A stretch of 64,000 bases of DNA, taken from the NCBI RefSeq assembly GCF_001975705.1, contig NZ_CP015093.1, forward strand, positions 1,240,001-1,304,000, given 5' to 3'. Positions 18,574 through 28,372 of the stretch are shown here, piece after piece. How positions within the stretch are numbered: the stretch's first letter is position 1; each line of letters starts with the position of its first letter. Under the pieces are notes generated by a model. It saw only the letters and a list, made by a program, of their open reading frames with translations. It ran no database searches and had not been told where the DNA came from. The position numbers were made by a program, and so were the translations under genes. Source of the stretch: Salipiger abyssi (GTDB taxonomy: Bacteria > Pseudomonadota > Alphaproteobacteria > Rhodobacterales > Rhodobacteraceae).

Positions 18574-20892
18574 TCAGGTGCTGCCGGGGCGGAGAACGGT
18601 GCGTATGCGCTGCTCGCCAATGGATTCAGTATTGGCAAACGGCAGCGACCGCAGGCGCCGGCCGGTCGCATCGAAGATCGCGTTCCCAATTGCCCCGGCT
18701 ACCGGCACGACACCGGGCTCGCCAACGCCGCCCGGCGGCAGACCGCTATCCACGATCGAGACCTCGACCGCAGGTGCGTTGGCCATGCGCTGCATCGGAT
18801 AATCGTGGAAGTTCGATTCCATGACCGAGCCGCCGTCCAAGGTGATGCGGCCCATCAATGCGGCCGTCACGCCGAAGATGATGCCGCCCTCCATCTGAGC
18901 CACTACGGCGTCAGGGTTGAAGACCAAGCCCACGTCAAGTGCACAGAATACGCGATCCACGGTGAGCTCACCATCTTCGGCCACAGTAACCTCGACAACC
19001 TGCGCCACTACACTGCGATAGCATTCCTCGATGGCGATGCCGCGGCCGCGTCCTGGAGTCATAGGCGTACCCCAACCGGAGAGCTCTGCCACGCGATCGA
19101 GGACGGCGAGATGGCGAGGGCTCTCGCGGAGAAGCGCGCGGCGATAGGCTAGCGGGTCAGCACTTGCGGCCAGCGCGCACTCATCGACAAAGCTCTCGGT
19201 GAAGAACGTGTTGAACGAAAAGCCGTTTGATCGCCAAAAGCCAATCGGCATATGGCTGGGTACGTTCTGACTACGCATCCGCCGGTTCGGGATGGCGTAA
19301 TAGAGCTTGTCCAACCCTTCGACGGAAAGACGATCGCCATCGGGACCTGGGTTGAAGGGCAAGTTTCGCTCCGCAACTGAGGCAATGATCGACTGCGCTG
19401 CGACCATGGCATCATAGGCGACTGGCAAACCATCATCACCCAGAACCGCCCGCAAGCGCGCCGCCGCATGGCTTCGGTAGAGTCCACGACCAACATCCTC
19501 TTCGCGCGGCCAGATCAGCTTGACCGGTCGCCCCCGGTGGCGGCTCGCCAGATACGCCGCCTGCGCGGTCACATCCTGGTCGCTACGCCGCCCGAAGCCG
19601 CCACCATTCATGGTGATATTACAGATGATCTTGTCGGGTTCTATTCCGGCCCAGCCGGTTCCGGTACGCACCCCTGTCCGCACGCCCATGGGCGACTGGG
19701 ACGGCACCCAGGCCTCCGCCGAACCATCATCGCGGATGACAACAGTCGCATTCATCGACTCCATGCAAGCATGGGTTAGAAACGGTACTCCATATTCTGC
19801 CTCGATCAGCGGTCCCGATCGGCCCGCAGCGACCGCATCGAAATCGCCATCATCTATGTTCTCATAGGGTTCTGGACTGCCCAACGCATCCTGCAACCGT
19901 GCCGACATCTCCGCGCTGGAGACGCCGTCGGCGCCCGTTGCCGTCCAAGTGACATCCAGAAGTGTCGCCGCCTGTTCAGCCTGCCACCAGGAGTCCGCGA
20001 CCACGGCAACATGGCGTCCACCGACTATGGCAACATCGCGCACACCGGGTTCTGCGCGCACCTCCGCTTCATTCTCGATGCGCAGAACTTCCGCTCCAAA
20101 AACAGGGGCTTGGCGAATAGAGGCTTGTAGCATATCGGGCAGAACGACATCCATGCCAAACACAGGGGCACCGCGAACCTTTGCAGGCAAATCGACCCGC
20201 GGCTGCGACCGACCGATCAATCGCCATTCGGAAGCCGGTCTCAATGGAGGGTCGCTCGGCGGCGGTAGAACCGCGGCCTCTCGGGCGAGCTCGCCGTACG
20301 AAAAGCTTTGACCAGTAGCTTCATGTCGGACAAACCCATCGGCGGTCGTCAGCTGTCTGACCGGCACATCAAACCGCGTCGCAGCGGCGCTGAGTAGCAT
20401 TTGGCGAGCTGCAGCGCCGGCCACGCGCATTGGATGCCACAGCCCCATCGTTGAGGCCGATGCCCCAGTTGCGATAAAGCCCATCTGTCCCAGCACCCGC
20501 CGGCCCAGCCAAACCGCCGGTCCACTGGCTTCCTCGGGTCGCACCTGCAGCACGTTGAACCAATTGGAGTAGGCCGGCAGCGGCTCGGTCGGAAATTCGA
20601 CGCTGATCCTGTCGTCGAACGGGATGTCGAGTTCCTCGGCAACGACTATCGCAAGGCCTGTATGGATGCCCTGACCCATCTCCGTACGCGGCACGCTGAC
20701 AACGACCCGCCCATCAGGATGGATCACGACAAAGGCGTTCAAAACAGCGCGGTCGCCGTCAAGGTGGCCCTCTAGCCCGTCCACATCGACAGTCGAGAGA
20801 TAACCGACTCCGCCAATGGCGGCGACTAAAGCGGTGCCGCCAAGGGCCGCGCCGGTTAGCAAAAAGCTGCGTCTCGAAAGCAATTTCGGCAT
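18574..20892 (-). CDS. Tat-exported molybdopterin dehydrogenase large subunit, second copy
   Basis: A second periplasmic molybdo-hydroxylase of 772 residues. The signal LSRRSFLLTGAALGGTALVA has a twin-arginine motif. Cofactor segments are RTEMGQGIHTGLAIVVAEEL, HACMESMNATVVI, NGGGFGRRSDQDVTAQAAYL and FWRSNGFSFNTFFTESFVDE. The catalytic segment is GGVGEPGVVPVAGAIGNAIF with the active-site glutamate. It is only distantly similar to the copy at 12960, so it is not a recent duplicate. It follows a 2Fe-2S subunit by 10 bases, forming a two-gene operon preceded by a copy of the shared regulatory motif. Confidence 0.9.
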   Translation of the reverse strand: MPKLLSRRSFLLTGAALGGTALVAAIGGVGYLSTVDVDGLEGHLDGDRAVLNAFVVIHPDGRVVVSVPRTEMGQGIHTGLAIVVAEELDIPFDDRISVEFPTEPLPAYSNWFNVLQVRPEEASGPAVWLGRRVLGQMGFIATGASASTMGLWHPMRVAGAAARQMLLSAAATRFDVPVRQLTTADGFVRHEATGQSFSYGELAREAAVLPPPSDPPLRPASEWRLIGRSQPRVDLPAKVRGAPVFGMDVVLPDMLQASIRQAPVFGAEVLRIENEAEVRAEPGVRDVAIVGGRHVAVVADSWWQAEQAATLLDVTWTATGADGVSSAEMSARLQDALGSPEPYENIDDGDFDAVAAGRSGPLIEAEYGVPFLTHACMESMNATVVIRDDGSAEAWVPSQSPMGVRTGVRTGTGWAGIEPDKIICNITMNGGGFGRRSDQDVTAQAAYLASRHRGRPVKLIWPREEDVGRGLYRSHAAARLRAVLGDDGLPVAYDAMVAAQSIIASVAERNLPFNPGPDGDRLSVEGLDKLYYAIPNRRMRSQNVPSHMPIGFWRSNGFSFNTFFTESFVDECALAASADPLAYRRALLRESPRHLAVLDRVAELSGWGTPMTPGRGRGIAIEECYRSVVAQVVEVTVAEDGELTVDRVFCALDVGLVFNPDAVVAQMEGGIIFGVTAALMGRITLDGGSVMESNFHDYPMQRMANAPAVEVSIVDSGLPPGGVGEPGVVPVAGAIGNAIFDATGRRLRSLPFANTESIGEQRIRTVLRPGST

Positions 20893-20902
20893 GACGGTCT
20901 CC

Positions 20903-21367
20903 TCAGCCTTCCGCCATCATGTCGGCGGCGCGGTGAATCGCGCGCCGGATGCGTGGATAGGTGCCGCATCGACAGATGTTGGTGATCGTTTCGTCGATCT
21001 CGGCGTCCGTCGGGCGAGGCGTGGTGGCCAACAGCGCCGTTACCGCAATAATGAACCCAGGCTGACAGAAGCCGCACTGCGGGACTTGTTCTTCAAGCCA
21101 GGCTCGCTGCACGATGGAAAGCGCATCCTCCGGTCCTGTCAGCCCCTCGACGGTTACGACACTTGCCCCTTCGAGATCGCCCAGAAAGGTCACGCAGGAT
21201 GGAGTCGACACTCCGTCAATCAGAACACGGCAGGCACCGCACTGCGCAATGCCGCAGCCGTATTTCGGCCCCAATAGATCAAGGTCTTCGCGCAGAACCC
21301 AAAGCAGAGGCTTGTCGTCCAGACCGGTCAATTCGACAGGCGTTCCGTTCACCATCAGGGCAACCAT
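20903..21367 (-). CDS. (2Fe-2S)-binding subunit of molybdo-hydroxylase, second copy
   Basis: Iron-sulfur partner of the large subunit at 18574, 154 residues. First cluster: KYGCGIAQCGACRVLIDG with a fourth Cys in PSCVTF. Second cluster: QCGFCQPGFI and NICRCGTYPRI. It begins with ATG at 21367 and is the first gene of its operon. The 284 bases upstream hold a strong copy of the repeated AraC-type motif (21499-21533). Confidence 0.93.
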   Translation of the reverse strand: MVALMVNGTPVELTGLDDKPLLWVLREDLDLLGPKYGCGIAQCGACRVLIDGVSTPSCVTFLGDLEGASVVTVEGLTGPEDALSIVQRAWLEEQVPQCGFCQPGFIIAVTALLATTPRPTDAEIDETITNICRCGTYPRIRRAIHRAADMMAEG

Positions 21368-21498
21368 TCAAATACTCCGGCTCTACGGATTGCCGTCCTG
21401 TAGATCCCCATTGTCGCGCTCCCGCTTTTGGTGTTTTCGTCGGCACGGCTCTCCACCGTGTCTTTTCGGTTCCAATATACGAACTCCCGATCAAGACC

Positions 21499-21533
21499 GT
21501 TTGCCCGAAACCGGGAAAAACTTGCCTGATCCT
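21499..21533 (-). promoter_or_regulatory. Putative AraC-type operator upstream of second molybdo-hydroxylase operon
   Basis: Read towards the gene, the site starts AGGATCAGGCAAGTTT. That 16-mer is identical to the one at 30740 upstream of a cytochrome gene. A second half, GGGCAAACGG, begins one two-turn step (21-22 bases) later. It ends 132 bases before the 2Fe-2S gene start. The layout of two similarly oriented half-sites about 21 bases apart is typical for AraC-family regulators. Confidence 0.55.
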
Positions 21534-21651
21534 ATGATGTCGTAGAAGGCCACCTACTCCCATGAGCGGCCACGCATCAGGGATCCAGCCCACATCTAGC
21601 CATGGCCGCGTACACGCGCTCGGCCTCAATTGCGCCCGCAAAAGCCTCGAC

Positions 21652-24600
21652 TTACTGGCTACGGTGTTCTTCTTTCGCTGGCGCGCGCCCGCGGAAGAGC
21701 ACGCAGTAGAGAACCGGGGCGGCCACCAGTGTCAGGACGGTAGCGAATGCCAATCCACCCATGATCGTTACAGACATGGAAGCAAAGAACGGGTCAGACA
21801 GGAGCGGTGCCATCCCCAGTATGGTTGTCACCGCAGCCAGGACAACGGGTCGGAGGCGCGAGGTGGAGGCTTCGACCACAGCACTTTTCAGGGGCATGCC
21901 TTCGTCCCGCATGAGGTCGATCTCTTCGATCAGCACGATCCCGTTCTTGATCAGCATTCCTGATAGCGACAAAAGGCCCAGAAGCGCCGTGAAGGAAAAA
22001 GGTAGCCCGGTGCCAAGCAATCCGATCGTGACACCATTCACTGCCATGGGCACCAAGAGCCAAATGATCAGCGGTTGTCGCAATGCACCGAAAAGCAATA
22101 TCGAAATCAGCAGCATGGCTAGAAACGATAAAGGTAAACGCTGGCCAAGACTCGACTGCGCCTGTTGGCTGTTTTCGTATTCGCCGCCCCAAGCGAGTTC
22201 GTATCCGTGCGGCAGAGGAATAGCTTCAACAGCACTTCGCACCTGACCGAATACCTCGCTGGCGTTCATCCCAGGCGGGACGTCTGCTGCCACCGTTAAG
22301 GTCGGAATGCGGTCGCGGCGATAGACGAGCGTGTTGCGTGGTTCGACCGCGATCCCGTCGATAACCTGCCCCATCGGAAGATACCCCCCGCCGCATCTGA
22401 CCAGACGATCTGATTTAGGACATTGATCGCATCGCTGGCGTGCCGCCCGCGTATTACAATGGGGATCTGGCGGTCCCTTTCGCGATAGACGGCGATGGCA
22501 ACACCCTCCGATCCCATTAGGATTGCCTCGGCGACATCTGCCCGTGTCAAACCGGCGGCCTGTGCCCGCCTCGTAGCATATTGGGGCACCAGCACCGGCT
22601 CCCATTCGCGCCAATCGGTGCGCAGGTCCACTACATCCGAGCTGGACGTAGCCATAGCGGCATCGACCTTATGTGCGAGCCCGCGCAACACAGCGGGGTC
22701 CGGCCCGGAAAGCCTCGCCTCAATCGCGGCGCCGCCACCGGGGCCAAACGCGGGACGTTCTGTCCGCAATTCGCCCTCGGGCATAACCTCCGCCGCGTAT
22801 TCTCGGAGTTCCACACGCAGTGTTGGGATCTGGGAGACATCCCGTGTGCGAATGATGAAATGGCCATAATTCGGCATCGGTTCGTGCGCCGAATAGGTCA
22901 GCATGAAGCGTGTGGCCCCACTGCCGAGAAACGTCGAAACAGAGGCGACGTCATCGCGCGCAAGCAGCCATTGCTCTGCACGTTCCATGTGTTCGGCGAC
23001 CGTTGCAATATCTGTGCCCCGCGGGAGCGTGTAGTGGGCGTAGAATTGGGGTGTGTTGGAGTAGGGGAAAAACTGGCTTTCGACTTGCCCAAATGCCCAG
23101 AAACAAAAAATCGTTGTCCCGAGCAAGCCAGCAACCACGACCCATCTCGCACGGATCGCAAGGCGCAACATTCTGGCATAGCCCCGGAATATTGGACCGC
23201 TATACTGCTCACTGCCATCCCCGTCGCCGCGACGAAAGAAATAGTGGGCGAGCAACGGCGTCACCGTCAAGGCAAGTACCCAGGACAGCAGCAGCGAGAT
23301 GCCAACAACGGCAAAGAGCGAGAATAAGAACTCGCCAGTCGAGTCGGGCGATAGTCCGATGCCGGAGAACGCCATGATACCGATCACTGTCGCGCCCAGC
23401 AGTGGGATCTGAACGCGCCCTACGGCTTCGTCGGCCGCGTCTCGAGAGCTTCGACCGGCAAGCATCTTAACCTGCATGCCTTCGGCGACAACGATCGCGT
23501 TGTCTACGAGCATGCCCATGGCAATAATAAGCGCACCAAGCGAAATGCGCTCCATCTCGATCGCGAAGATCCCCATGAAGAAGAATGTGCCAACGACTGT
23601 CAGTAGAAGGGTCGCGCCGACGACGATTGCGGCACGAAGTCCCATGAAGATTGCCAGAACGACCACCACGATCGCGACGGAAGCGGCAAGATTCCACACG
23701 AAATCGGTCGAGGCACGGTCGACGATTTCGTGCTGCCGATAGATCGGGTGAACATCTACACCATGAGGAAGTTCCTCAACCAGTTCGGCCAGGCGCATGT
23801 CGACACGCTCGCCGGTCGTCACAATATTCTGTGACGAAATTCCCGCAACGCCGAGGGTAAAGGCCTCCTCACCATTGAATCGGATAATCTGGCGCGGAGC
23901 CTCGACCCGGCCGCGGGATACATCTGCGATATCTGTTAGATGGAGGACCTGATCGCCAATTGTGACGGTCAGTTCGGCCAGCGCGGCGAGGCTGTCCGTG
24001 CCTTCCGGCATGTCGAATGGAAGCCTACCGTCTCCGCTCCGGAGCGAGCCAGTTTCCACGACCCGGGTAGCGCTTTGAACCTGACCGACGATCGCGTCCG
24101 GCGATATGCCGAGGTTAGACACGATGGGCATATCAGGCTGGATAAAGATCGCTTCTTCGGGAAGTCCGGCCAGCAGGACATCGGCCACACCGTCGATGGT
24201 CAGAAGCTCACGACGCAAGAAAGTTCCGATTTCATGAATCTCAGCATCGCTGAACCCGGGCGCGGTGACAGCGAAATAAAGACCGTAGACATCGCCGAAG
24301 CCATCATTGACTACGGGCGCATTTGCTCCTTCCGGGAGGTCGCCGGACGCATCACTCACCCGCCTGCGCAGAACATCCCAAAGCTGCGACAACTCGGATC
24401 CGGGGTAACTGGACACGATGTCGACTGAAATACGAGAGTATCCGGGCATGTTGGTGGATGTCAGCGTATCAACTTCCGCCATCTGCTGGATCGCAGACTC
24501 CAGCGGCTCAGTCACTTCCTGGGCGACTTGGGCAGCTGAGGCACCCGGATAGGTCGTGGTCACCACCGCCGCCTTGATCGTGAAAGAAGGATCCTCCAGC

Positions 24601-24701
24601 CGACCGATATTGGCATAGCCCCACCATCCGCCGAAGATACAGGAGAGGATCAATAGCCAGATCAGAAGGGCCGAGTCTATGGAACGCCTGGCGATGTTCA
24701 T
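21652..24701 (-). pseudogene. RND efflux pump permease (AcrB/MdtB-like), one frameshift
   Basis: Inner membrane proton-driven pump. The N-terminal part (22296-24701) has the usual RND start, periplasmic loops, and TM4 with GMLVDNAIVVAEGMQ. The C-terminal part (21652 to about 22390) continues in another frame with YLPMGQVIDGIAVEPRN, then TALLGLLSLSGMLIKNGIVL with the TM10 lysine, and ends near FRGRAP. Together they would give about 1,017 residues, normal for the family. The break lies in a run of six Gs (plus-strand C run 22384-22389); one more G restores one frame. It is either a true inactivating shift or a homopolymer sequencing error. The start overlaps the adaptor stop (ATGA). Confidence 0.85.
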
Positions 24702-25783
24702 TCGCTCGCACCGTCGCGTAGCAAACCGACGTAACGGCGCACCGTCTCTCCGCCTTTCAGTCGCGCGGCGCCTGCCGCCACAATCTCGACACCTGAATCT
24801 GGCCCTTCGTTCAGGCGGAAGCGCCCGTCTCCAAGGCTCATTAGCGCCACCGGCCTTGCTTCAAGGCGCCCGATCTCACTGCCCTCAAATGCCTCGAAAA
24901 CAAGAACCTGAGGGGCACCCGCTGCTGTATAAGTGATGGCGCTGGCAGGGACGACTGGACCAAGAAAACCCTCTGGTGGGTATAGGGTTATCGTTACTGC
25001 CACAGAGGCACCGGGCAGCAGATTTTCGGGCACGCCGCCCACGACTACAAAAGAAATTGCGTAGGTCTGTCCAAACTCCGAAGCTTCGGCCGTGATTTCG
25101 CGAAACGCCAGTTGCATCTCTTCATTTCGACCTAACCGATTGGCAGTGGCGACGTAGTGTGGGTCTGCTCCGACCTCGCGGAACAGAACCTCTGGCACTG
25201 CGATATTGACCCTCAGCTCGCTCATATCGTGAAGTCGCAAAACCGGTGTTCCGGCGGAGACGTTGCTGAATGGTTCGACATGGCGCTGCGCCACCAATGC
25301 ATCGAATGGTGCGACCAGCGAAGCCCAAGTTAGCTGATCTTCTGCTTCATCGAGAGCAATTTGTGCCAGCCGCGCTGAAGTGCGAACGGTATCAATCTGG
25401 GATTGCGAAACGACGTTTGGGCCGAGCGACTCGGCGCGTCTCAGATCGGCATTCGCTTGCTCGAGTTCGGTACGCGCCTCGGCGACATCGCGGTCGAACG
25501 GTACCAACTCTAGCTGCCCAAGGAGTGTACCCGACGGAACAGTTTGGCCTTCGAGGACAATAAGCCGCTCAATCTGACCGCCGACCTGAAATGCAAGATC
25601 GACTGTGCTCCGCGCCGCAACGCGACCATAAAAGACACGGCTAATCGCCGTGTCGGTCTGCTCCAGCGTCATCAGCCGGACCGGCCGTGCGAGTTCTTCG
25701 GAAAGCCCTGTCTGCTGAGCGGCAGCTGTTCCGACTCCGACGCCAAACAGGATACCGGCAAGAGAAGCAAAGATTCGTTTCAT
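24698..25783 (-). CDS. RND efflux periplasmic adaptor (membrane fusion protein)
   Basis: HlyD/AcrA-type adaptor of 361 residues with a Sec signal (IFASLAGILFGVGVGTAAAQ). It shows a biotinyl-lipoyl half motif (VDLAFQVGGQIERLIVLEGQ), a short alpha-hairpin (ARTELEQANADLRRAESLGP), the second lipoyl half (ASLVAPFDALVAQRHVEPFS) and a beta-barrel domain (PEGFLGPVVPASAITYTAAG). It is coupled to the RND permease by a 4-base overlap; no outer membrane channel gene is nearby. Confidence 0.9.
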   Translation of the reverse strand: MKRIFASLAGILFGVGVGTAAAQQTGLSEELARPVRLMTLEQTDTAISRVFYGRVAARSTVDLAFQVGGQIERLIVLEGQTVPSGTLLGQLELVPFDRDVAEARTELEQANADLRRAESLGPNVVSQSQIDTVRTSARLAQIALDEAEDQLTWASLVAPFDALVAQRHVEPFSNVSAGTPVLRLHDMSELRVNIAVPEVLFREVGADPHYVATANRLGRNEEMQLAFREITAEASEFGQTYAISFVVVGGVPENLLPGASVAVTITLYPPEGFLGPVVPASAITYTAAGAPQVLVFEAFEGSEIGRLEARPVALMSLGDGRFRLNEGPDSGVEIVAAGAARLKGGETVRRYVGLLRDGASE

Positions 25784-25957
25784 CGGAAAATCCAGTCTGA
25801 AGTGATCGTGGCCCCGCGCCGACGCGCGTTCCCTCTCCCAGCGCCACTCTTATTCAAGCGGGCCGATCGTGATTTTTGATTGCCTGTGACAACCGTCTTT
25901 CCCTCAAACCTGCCCGGTGCGGGATCACACATCGTCGATGGGAGAATCTTGGTGGGA

Positions 25958-25996
25958 GTTGCCAAACCCCCAACGTTAGATTGGACGTCTGGCAAC
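25958..25996. promoter_or_regulatory. Imperfect palindrome upstream of efflux operon
   Basis: The arms GTTGCCAAACCCCCAA (25958-25973) and TTGGACGTCTGGCAAC (25981-25996) pair at 13 of 16 positions around a 7-base centre. The site lies between the SDR stop and the efflux adaptor start, 175 bases from the latter. It could be an operator or an mRNA hairpin ending the SDR transcript; no T run is present. Confidence 0.35.
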
Positions 25997-26049
25997 TGGC
26001 CATGGAGGAAGAAACTGCCGTTGGATGGCGGTCCTGCGGTGTCTCGCCG

Positions 26050-26928
26050 TCAGAAGAACCCTCCGTTCGCGAAGACGAGCTGGCCATTGACCCATTCACC
26101 TTCGGCAGCGCAGAGACCGGCAATGGCATTGGCAATATCTTCGGGCTCTCCAATACGGCCGTAGGGTGTCATCTGCGCGGCCTGTGCCCGTAGCGGCGGC
26201 GGAACGTCGAGCAAATCGGTGTTCGTCGGCCCCGGGGCAAGCGCATTGACCGAAATCCGGCGGCCCGCCAACTCCTTTGCCAGGCAACCGGCATAGATTT
26301 CTTGCACTGCCTTCGTTGCGGCATAACCGCCATGGGTGGCCCGCCGTGCCCGGATCGAAGTCGAGGCAATGGTGATGATGCGGCCGCCGTCACGTGTCCT
26401 TCGCGCGGCCTCACGCAGGACATTGAAACTCCCCTTGGCATTGGTAGCGAACATCCGATCAAAAGCCTCATCGGTGAACTCGGCAAAGGTGGCCGTGTTC
26501 ATGATGCCGGCATTGCTGATGACAACATCGATCCCACCAAATGTCTCCTCGGTCAGATCGAATAGCGCGCGCACAGCAGCCGGATCGGCAACATCAGCCT
26601 GCAGCCAGGTCGCCTGGCCGCCCGCCGCCTTGATATCGCTGACAACCTGCGCGGCCAGGTCAGTGTTGACCAGGCAATTCACTGTCACGGCATAGCCGTC
26701 GCGAGCCAGACGACGTGCAGTGGCAGCGCCGATGCCGCGCGACGATCCGGTCACAATGGCGGTCCGACCCGATCCTGGCAGGACGCATACACCGGCATCG
26801 GAAGTCTGGCCAAACGCGGCCCCGCCGAGCGCCAAAGCCGCTGGCGCGGCCGCAGACAGCGTGAGTAAGTTGCGACGCGTGGTATTGGCCGTTTCGGCGG
26901 ATTGACCGCCTTGGGTGACATCGGACAT
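26050..26928 (-). CDS. SDR oxidoreductase with an N-terminal Tat signal
   Basis: Classical short-chain dehydrogenase of 292 residues. Cofactor motif TGSSRGIGAATARRLA, structural NAG in VVISNAGIMNTATF, catalytic Ser in ITIASTSIR and Tyr-Lys in YAATKAVQ, and the C-terminal EWVNGQLVFANGGFF. Unusually, about 40 extra residues precede the Rossmann fold: TTRRNLLTLSAAAPAALALG ending AAFGQ, a twin-arginine signal. If functional, it would export a folded NAD(P)-loaded SDR to the periplasm, beside two other Tat enzymes in this island. Substrate unknown. Confidence 0.85.
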   Translation of the reverse strand: MSDVTQGGQSAETANTTRRNLLTLSAAAPAALALGGAAFGQTSDAGVCVLPGSGRTAIVTGSSRGIGAATARRLARDGYAVTVNCLVNTDLAAQVVSDIKAAGGQATWLQADVADPAAVRALFDLTEETFGGIDVVISNAGIMNTATFAEFTDEAFDRMFATNAKGSFNVLREAARRTRDGGRIITIASTSIRARRATHGGYAATKAVQEIYAGCLAKELAGRRISVNALAPGPTNTDLLDVPPPLRAQAAQMTPYGRIGEPEDIANAIAGLCAAEGEWVNGQLVFANGGFF

Positions 26929-26998
26929 GTTTACAGTTTCCTTTGTTCCGATTGATGAATTTCTGATGAGACGCGGCCATTGCCACTTCTCTGCGTGT

Positions 26999-28315
26999 TC
27001 AATACCGCCGGAGTGCGCTTACGACGCGTCGGTCGCCGACAAACAAGGCGAGGCCCGTCAAAAGGCTCGCGACGGGTACTGTCAGGAGTCCGAGAGCTAT
27101 GCCGTTCTCGAATTTCATGGCCGTCGCGGCATCACTGAGAACTCCGACGAGAAGCGGCCCGAAGGCAGGTCCCAGAAGGCCCGAGCCAATCATGACGAGA
27201 CTTGTCGCCATGGCCTCGTTTCCCCTCCCGGCCAGCAAATGTGCCGCCCCAAATCCCCAAGGCATCATGAAGGCGAACGCGAACATGCTGGGCACAAGTA
27301 GCAGTATCGAAAGCCAGCTCACTGGCACGAACAGCGCCGCGCTCATCGACGCACTCGCAATCAGGAAAGCAATACCGGGCTGTCTCAGCATCCGCCTGGC
27401 CCCCATCCCGACCGCCGCGTCGAACAGCCGACCGCCGAGAAGCATGCCCGCGACTCCCGTCAATCCTTGCAGGAGGCCGAAGGCCAATCCCGCTTCGCTG
27501 GTGCTCAACCCATGGCTTCGCATCAGAAAAGGCGCGGTGAACGCATAGAATGGCGCTGCGGCGAAGCTGCCTAAGATCGCTACTATGAACACCCAACGAA
27601 ATCCGGGTGAGGAGAGCAAAAAAAGACTTGTCCGCCAGAACGAGCTTCGCGTTTCGTTTGGCAAGATGTGTGGTGGGGTCGCACCCACGACGACAAGCGC
27701 CATCAGCATGATGGGAACACCAATGACCCCTGCGCCGATCAGGGTGACCCTCCAGCCCAACATGTCGCTAACAGCCCCGCCGGCCGCGAAGCCCAGCATG
27801 GTTCCGAGCGGCGTGCCCATTGCAAAGAGACCAATAGCCAAACCACGGCTTTTAGGCCCCAGTTTGCGGGCGATAATTGCGTGCCCAGCCGGATTTGCAC
27901 CGGCCTCACCGAAGGCGACGCCGAACCTTGTGAGAGCAAGAAACAAGAAACTGGTCGCCAACCCGCCTAGAGCAGTCATCGCGCTCCAGCCGAGGATGCA
28001 CAGCGCGAGAACGCGGGCAGGAGATCCGCGGTCCGCCGCCCGGGCAAGCGGCAAGGAGAGCAACGCGTAACAAAGTGCGAAGGCGATCCCATTGATCAAA
28101 CCGACCTGCGTGTCACTGAGCAGAAGCTCTGCCTTGATGGCCTCGGCGAGAATGAAGGGCAGCATCCTGTCGACTTGCGACATCGTGCTGACCAGAAGGA
28201 GTGTGGCGAGGATTGCAGCGACACGCCATCCCCGCACGGGATCACCACTGCTTCCATGCGGAGGCGCCATCAATGCATGAGATTTTTTTGTTGACGAAAC
28301 AGTGACTTCTGTCAT
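26999..28315 (-). CDS. MFS transporter
   Basis: Major facilitator superfamily protein of 438 residues with about twelve hydrophobic segments. The loop between segments 2 and 3 has PLARAADRGSPARVLALCIL, an MFS motif A variant, and GEAGANPAGHAIIARKLGPK follows segment 4, as in the spinster-like/organic-anion subgroup. It ends GLALFVGDRRVVSALRRY. It is divergent from the AraC regulator with only 57 bases between the starts, so it is probably that regulator's target. The substrate is not readable. Confidence 0.85.
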   Translation of the reverse strand: MTEVTVSSTKKSHALMAPPHGSSGDPVRGWRVAAILATLLLVSTMSQVDRMLPFILAEAIKAELLLSDTQVGLINGIAFALCYALLSLPLARAADRGSPARVLALCILGWSAMTALGGLATSFLFLALTRFGVAFGEAGANPAGHAIIARKLGPKSRGLAIGLFAMGTPLGTMLGFAAGGAVSDMLGWRVTLIGAGVIGVPIMLMALVVVGATPPHILPNETRSSFWRTSLFLLSSPGFRWVFIVAILGSFAAAPFYAFTAPFLMRSHGLSTSEAGLAFGLLQGLTGVAGMLLGGRLFDAAVGMGARRMLRQPGIAFLIASASMSAALFVPVSWLSILLLVPSMFAFAFMMPWGFGAAHLLAGRGNEAMATSLVMIGSGLLGPAFGPLLVGVLSDAATAMKFENGIALGLLTVPVASLLTGLALFVGDRRVVSALRRY

Positions 28316-28357
28316 GCTTGATGGGCACTTTCCAAGCTTTGGTTGGCCCTATCAAGC
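28316..28357. promoter_or_regulatory. Operator region between divergent MFS and AraC genes
   Basis: The 57-base gap holds a dyad: GCTTGATGGGC near 28316 pairs with GCCCTATCAAGC ending at 28357, around a near-palindromic CCAAGCTTTGG centre. It also fits the two-half-site pattern seen elsewhere (GGGCAC at 28323, GGCCC 22 bases on). This suggests autoregulation by the AraC protein and control of the MFS gene. Confidence 0.5.
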
Positions 28358-28372
28358 TAAAGGAAATGCCCA

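Noticed and set aside
25854..26193. Open frames on both strands with similar peptides (CQTPNVRLDVWQL and CQTSNLTLGVWQL)
   Set aside because: The likeness is produced by the palindrome at 25958-25996, not by real genes.
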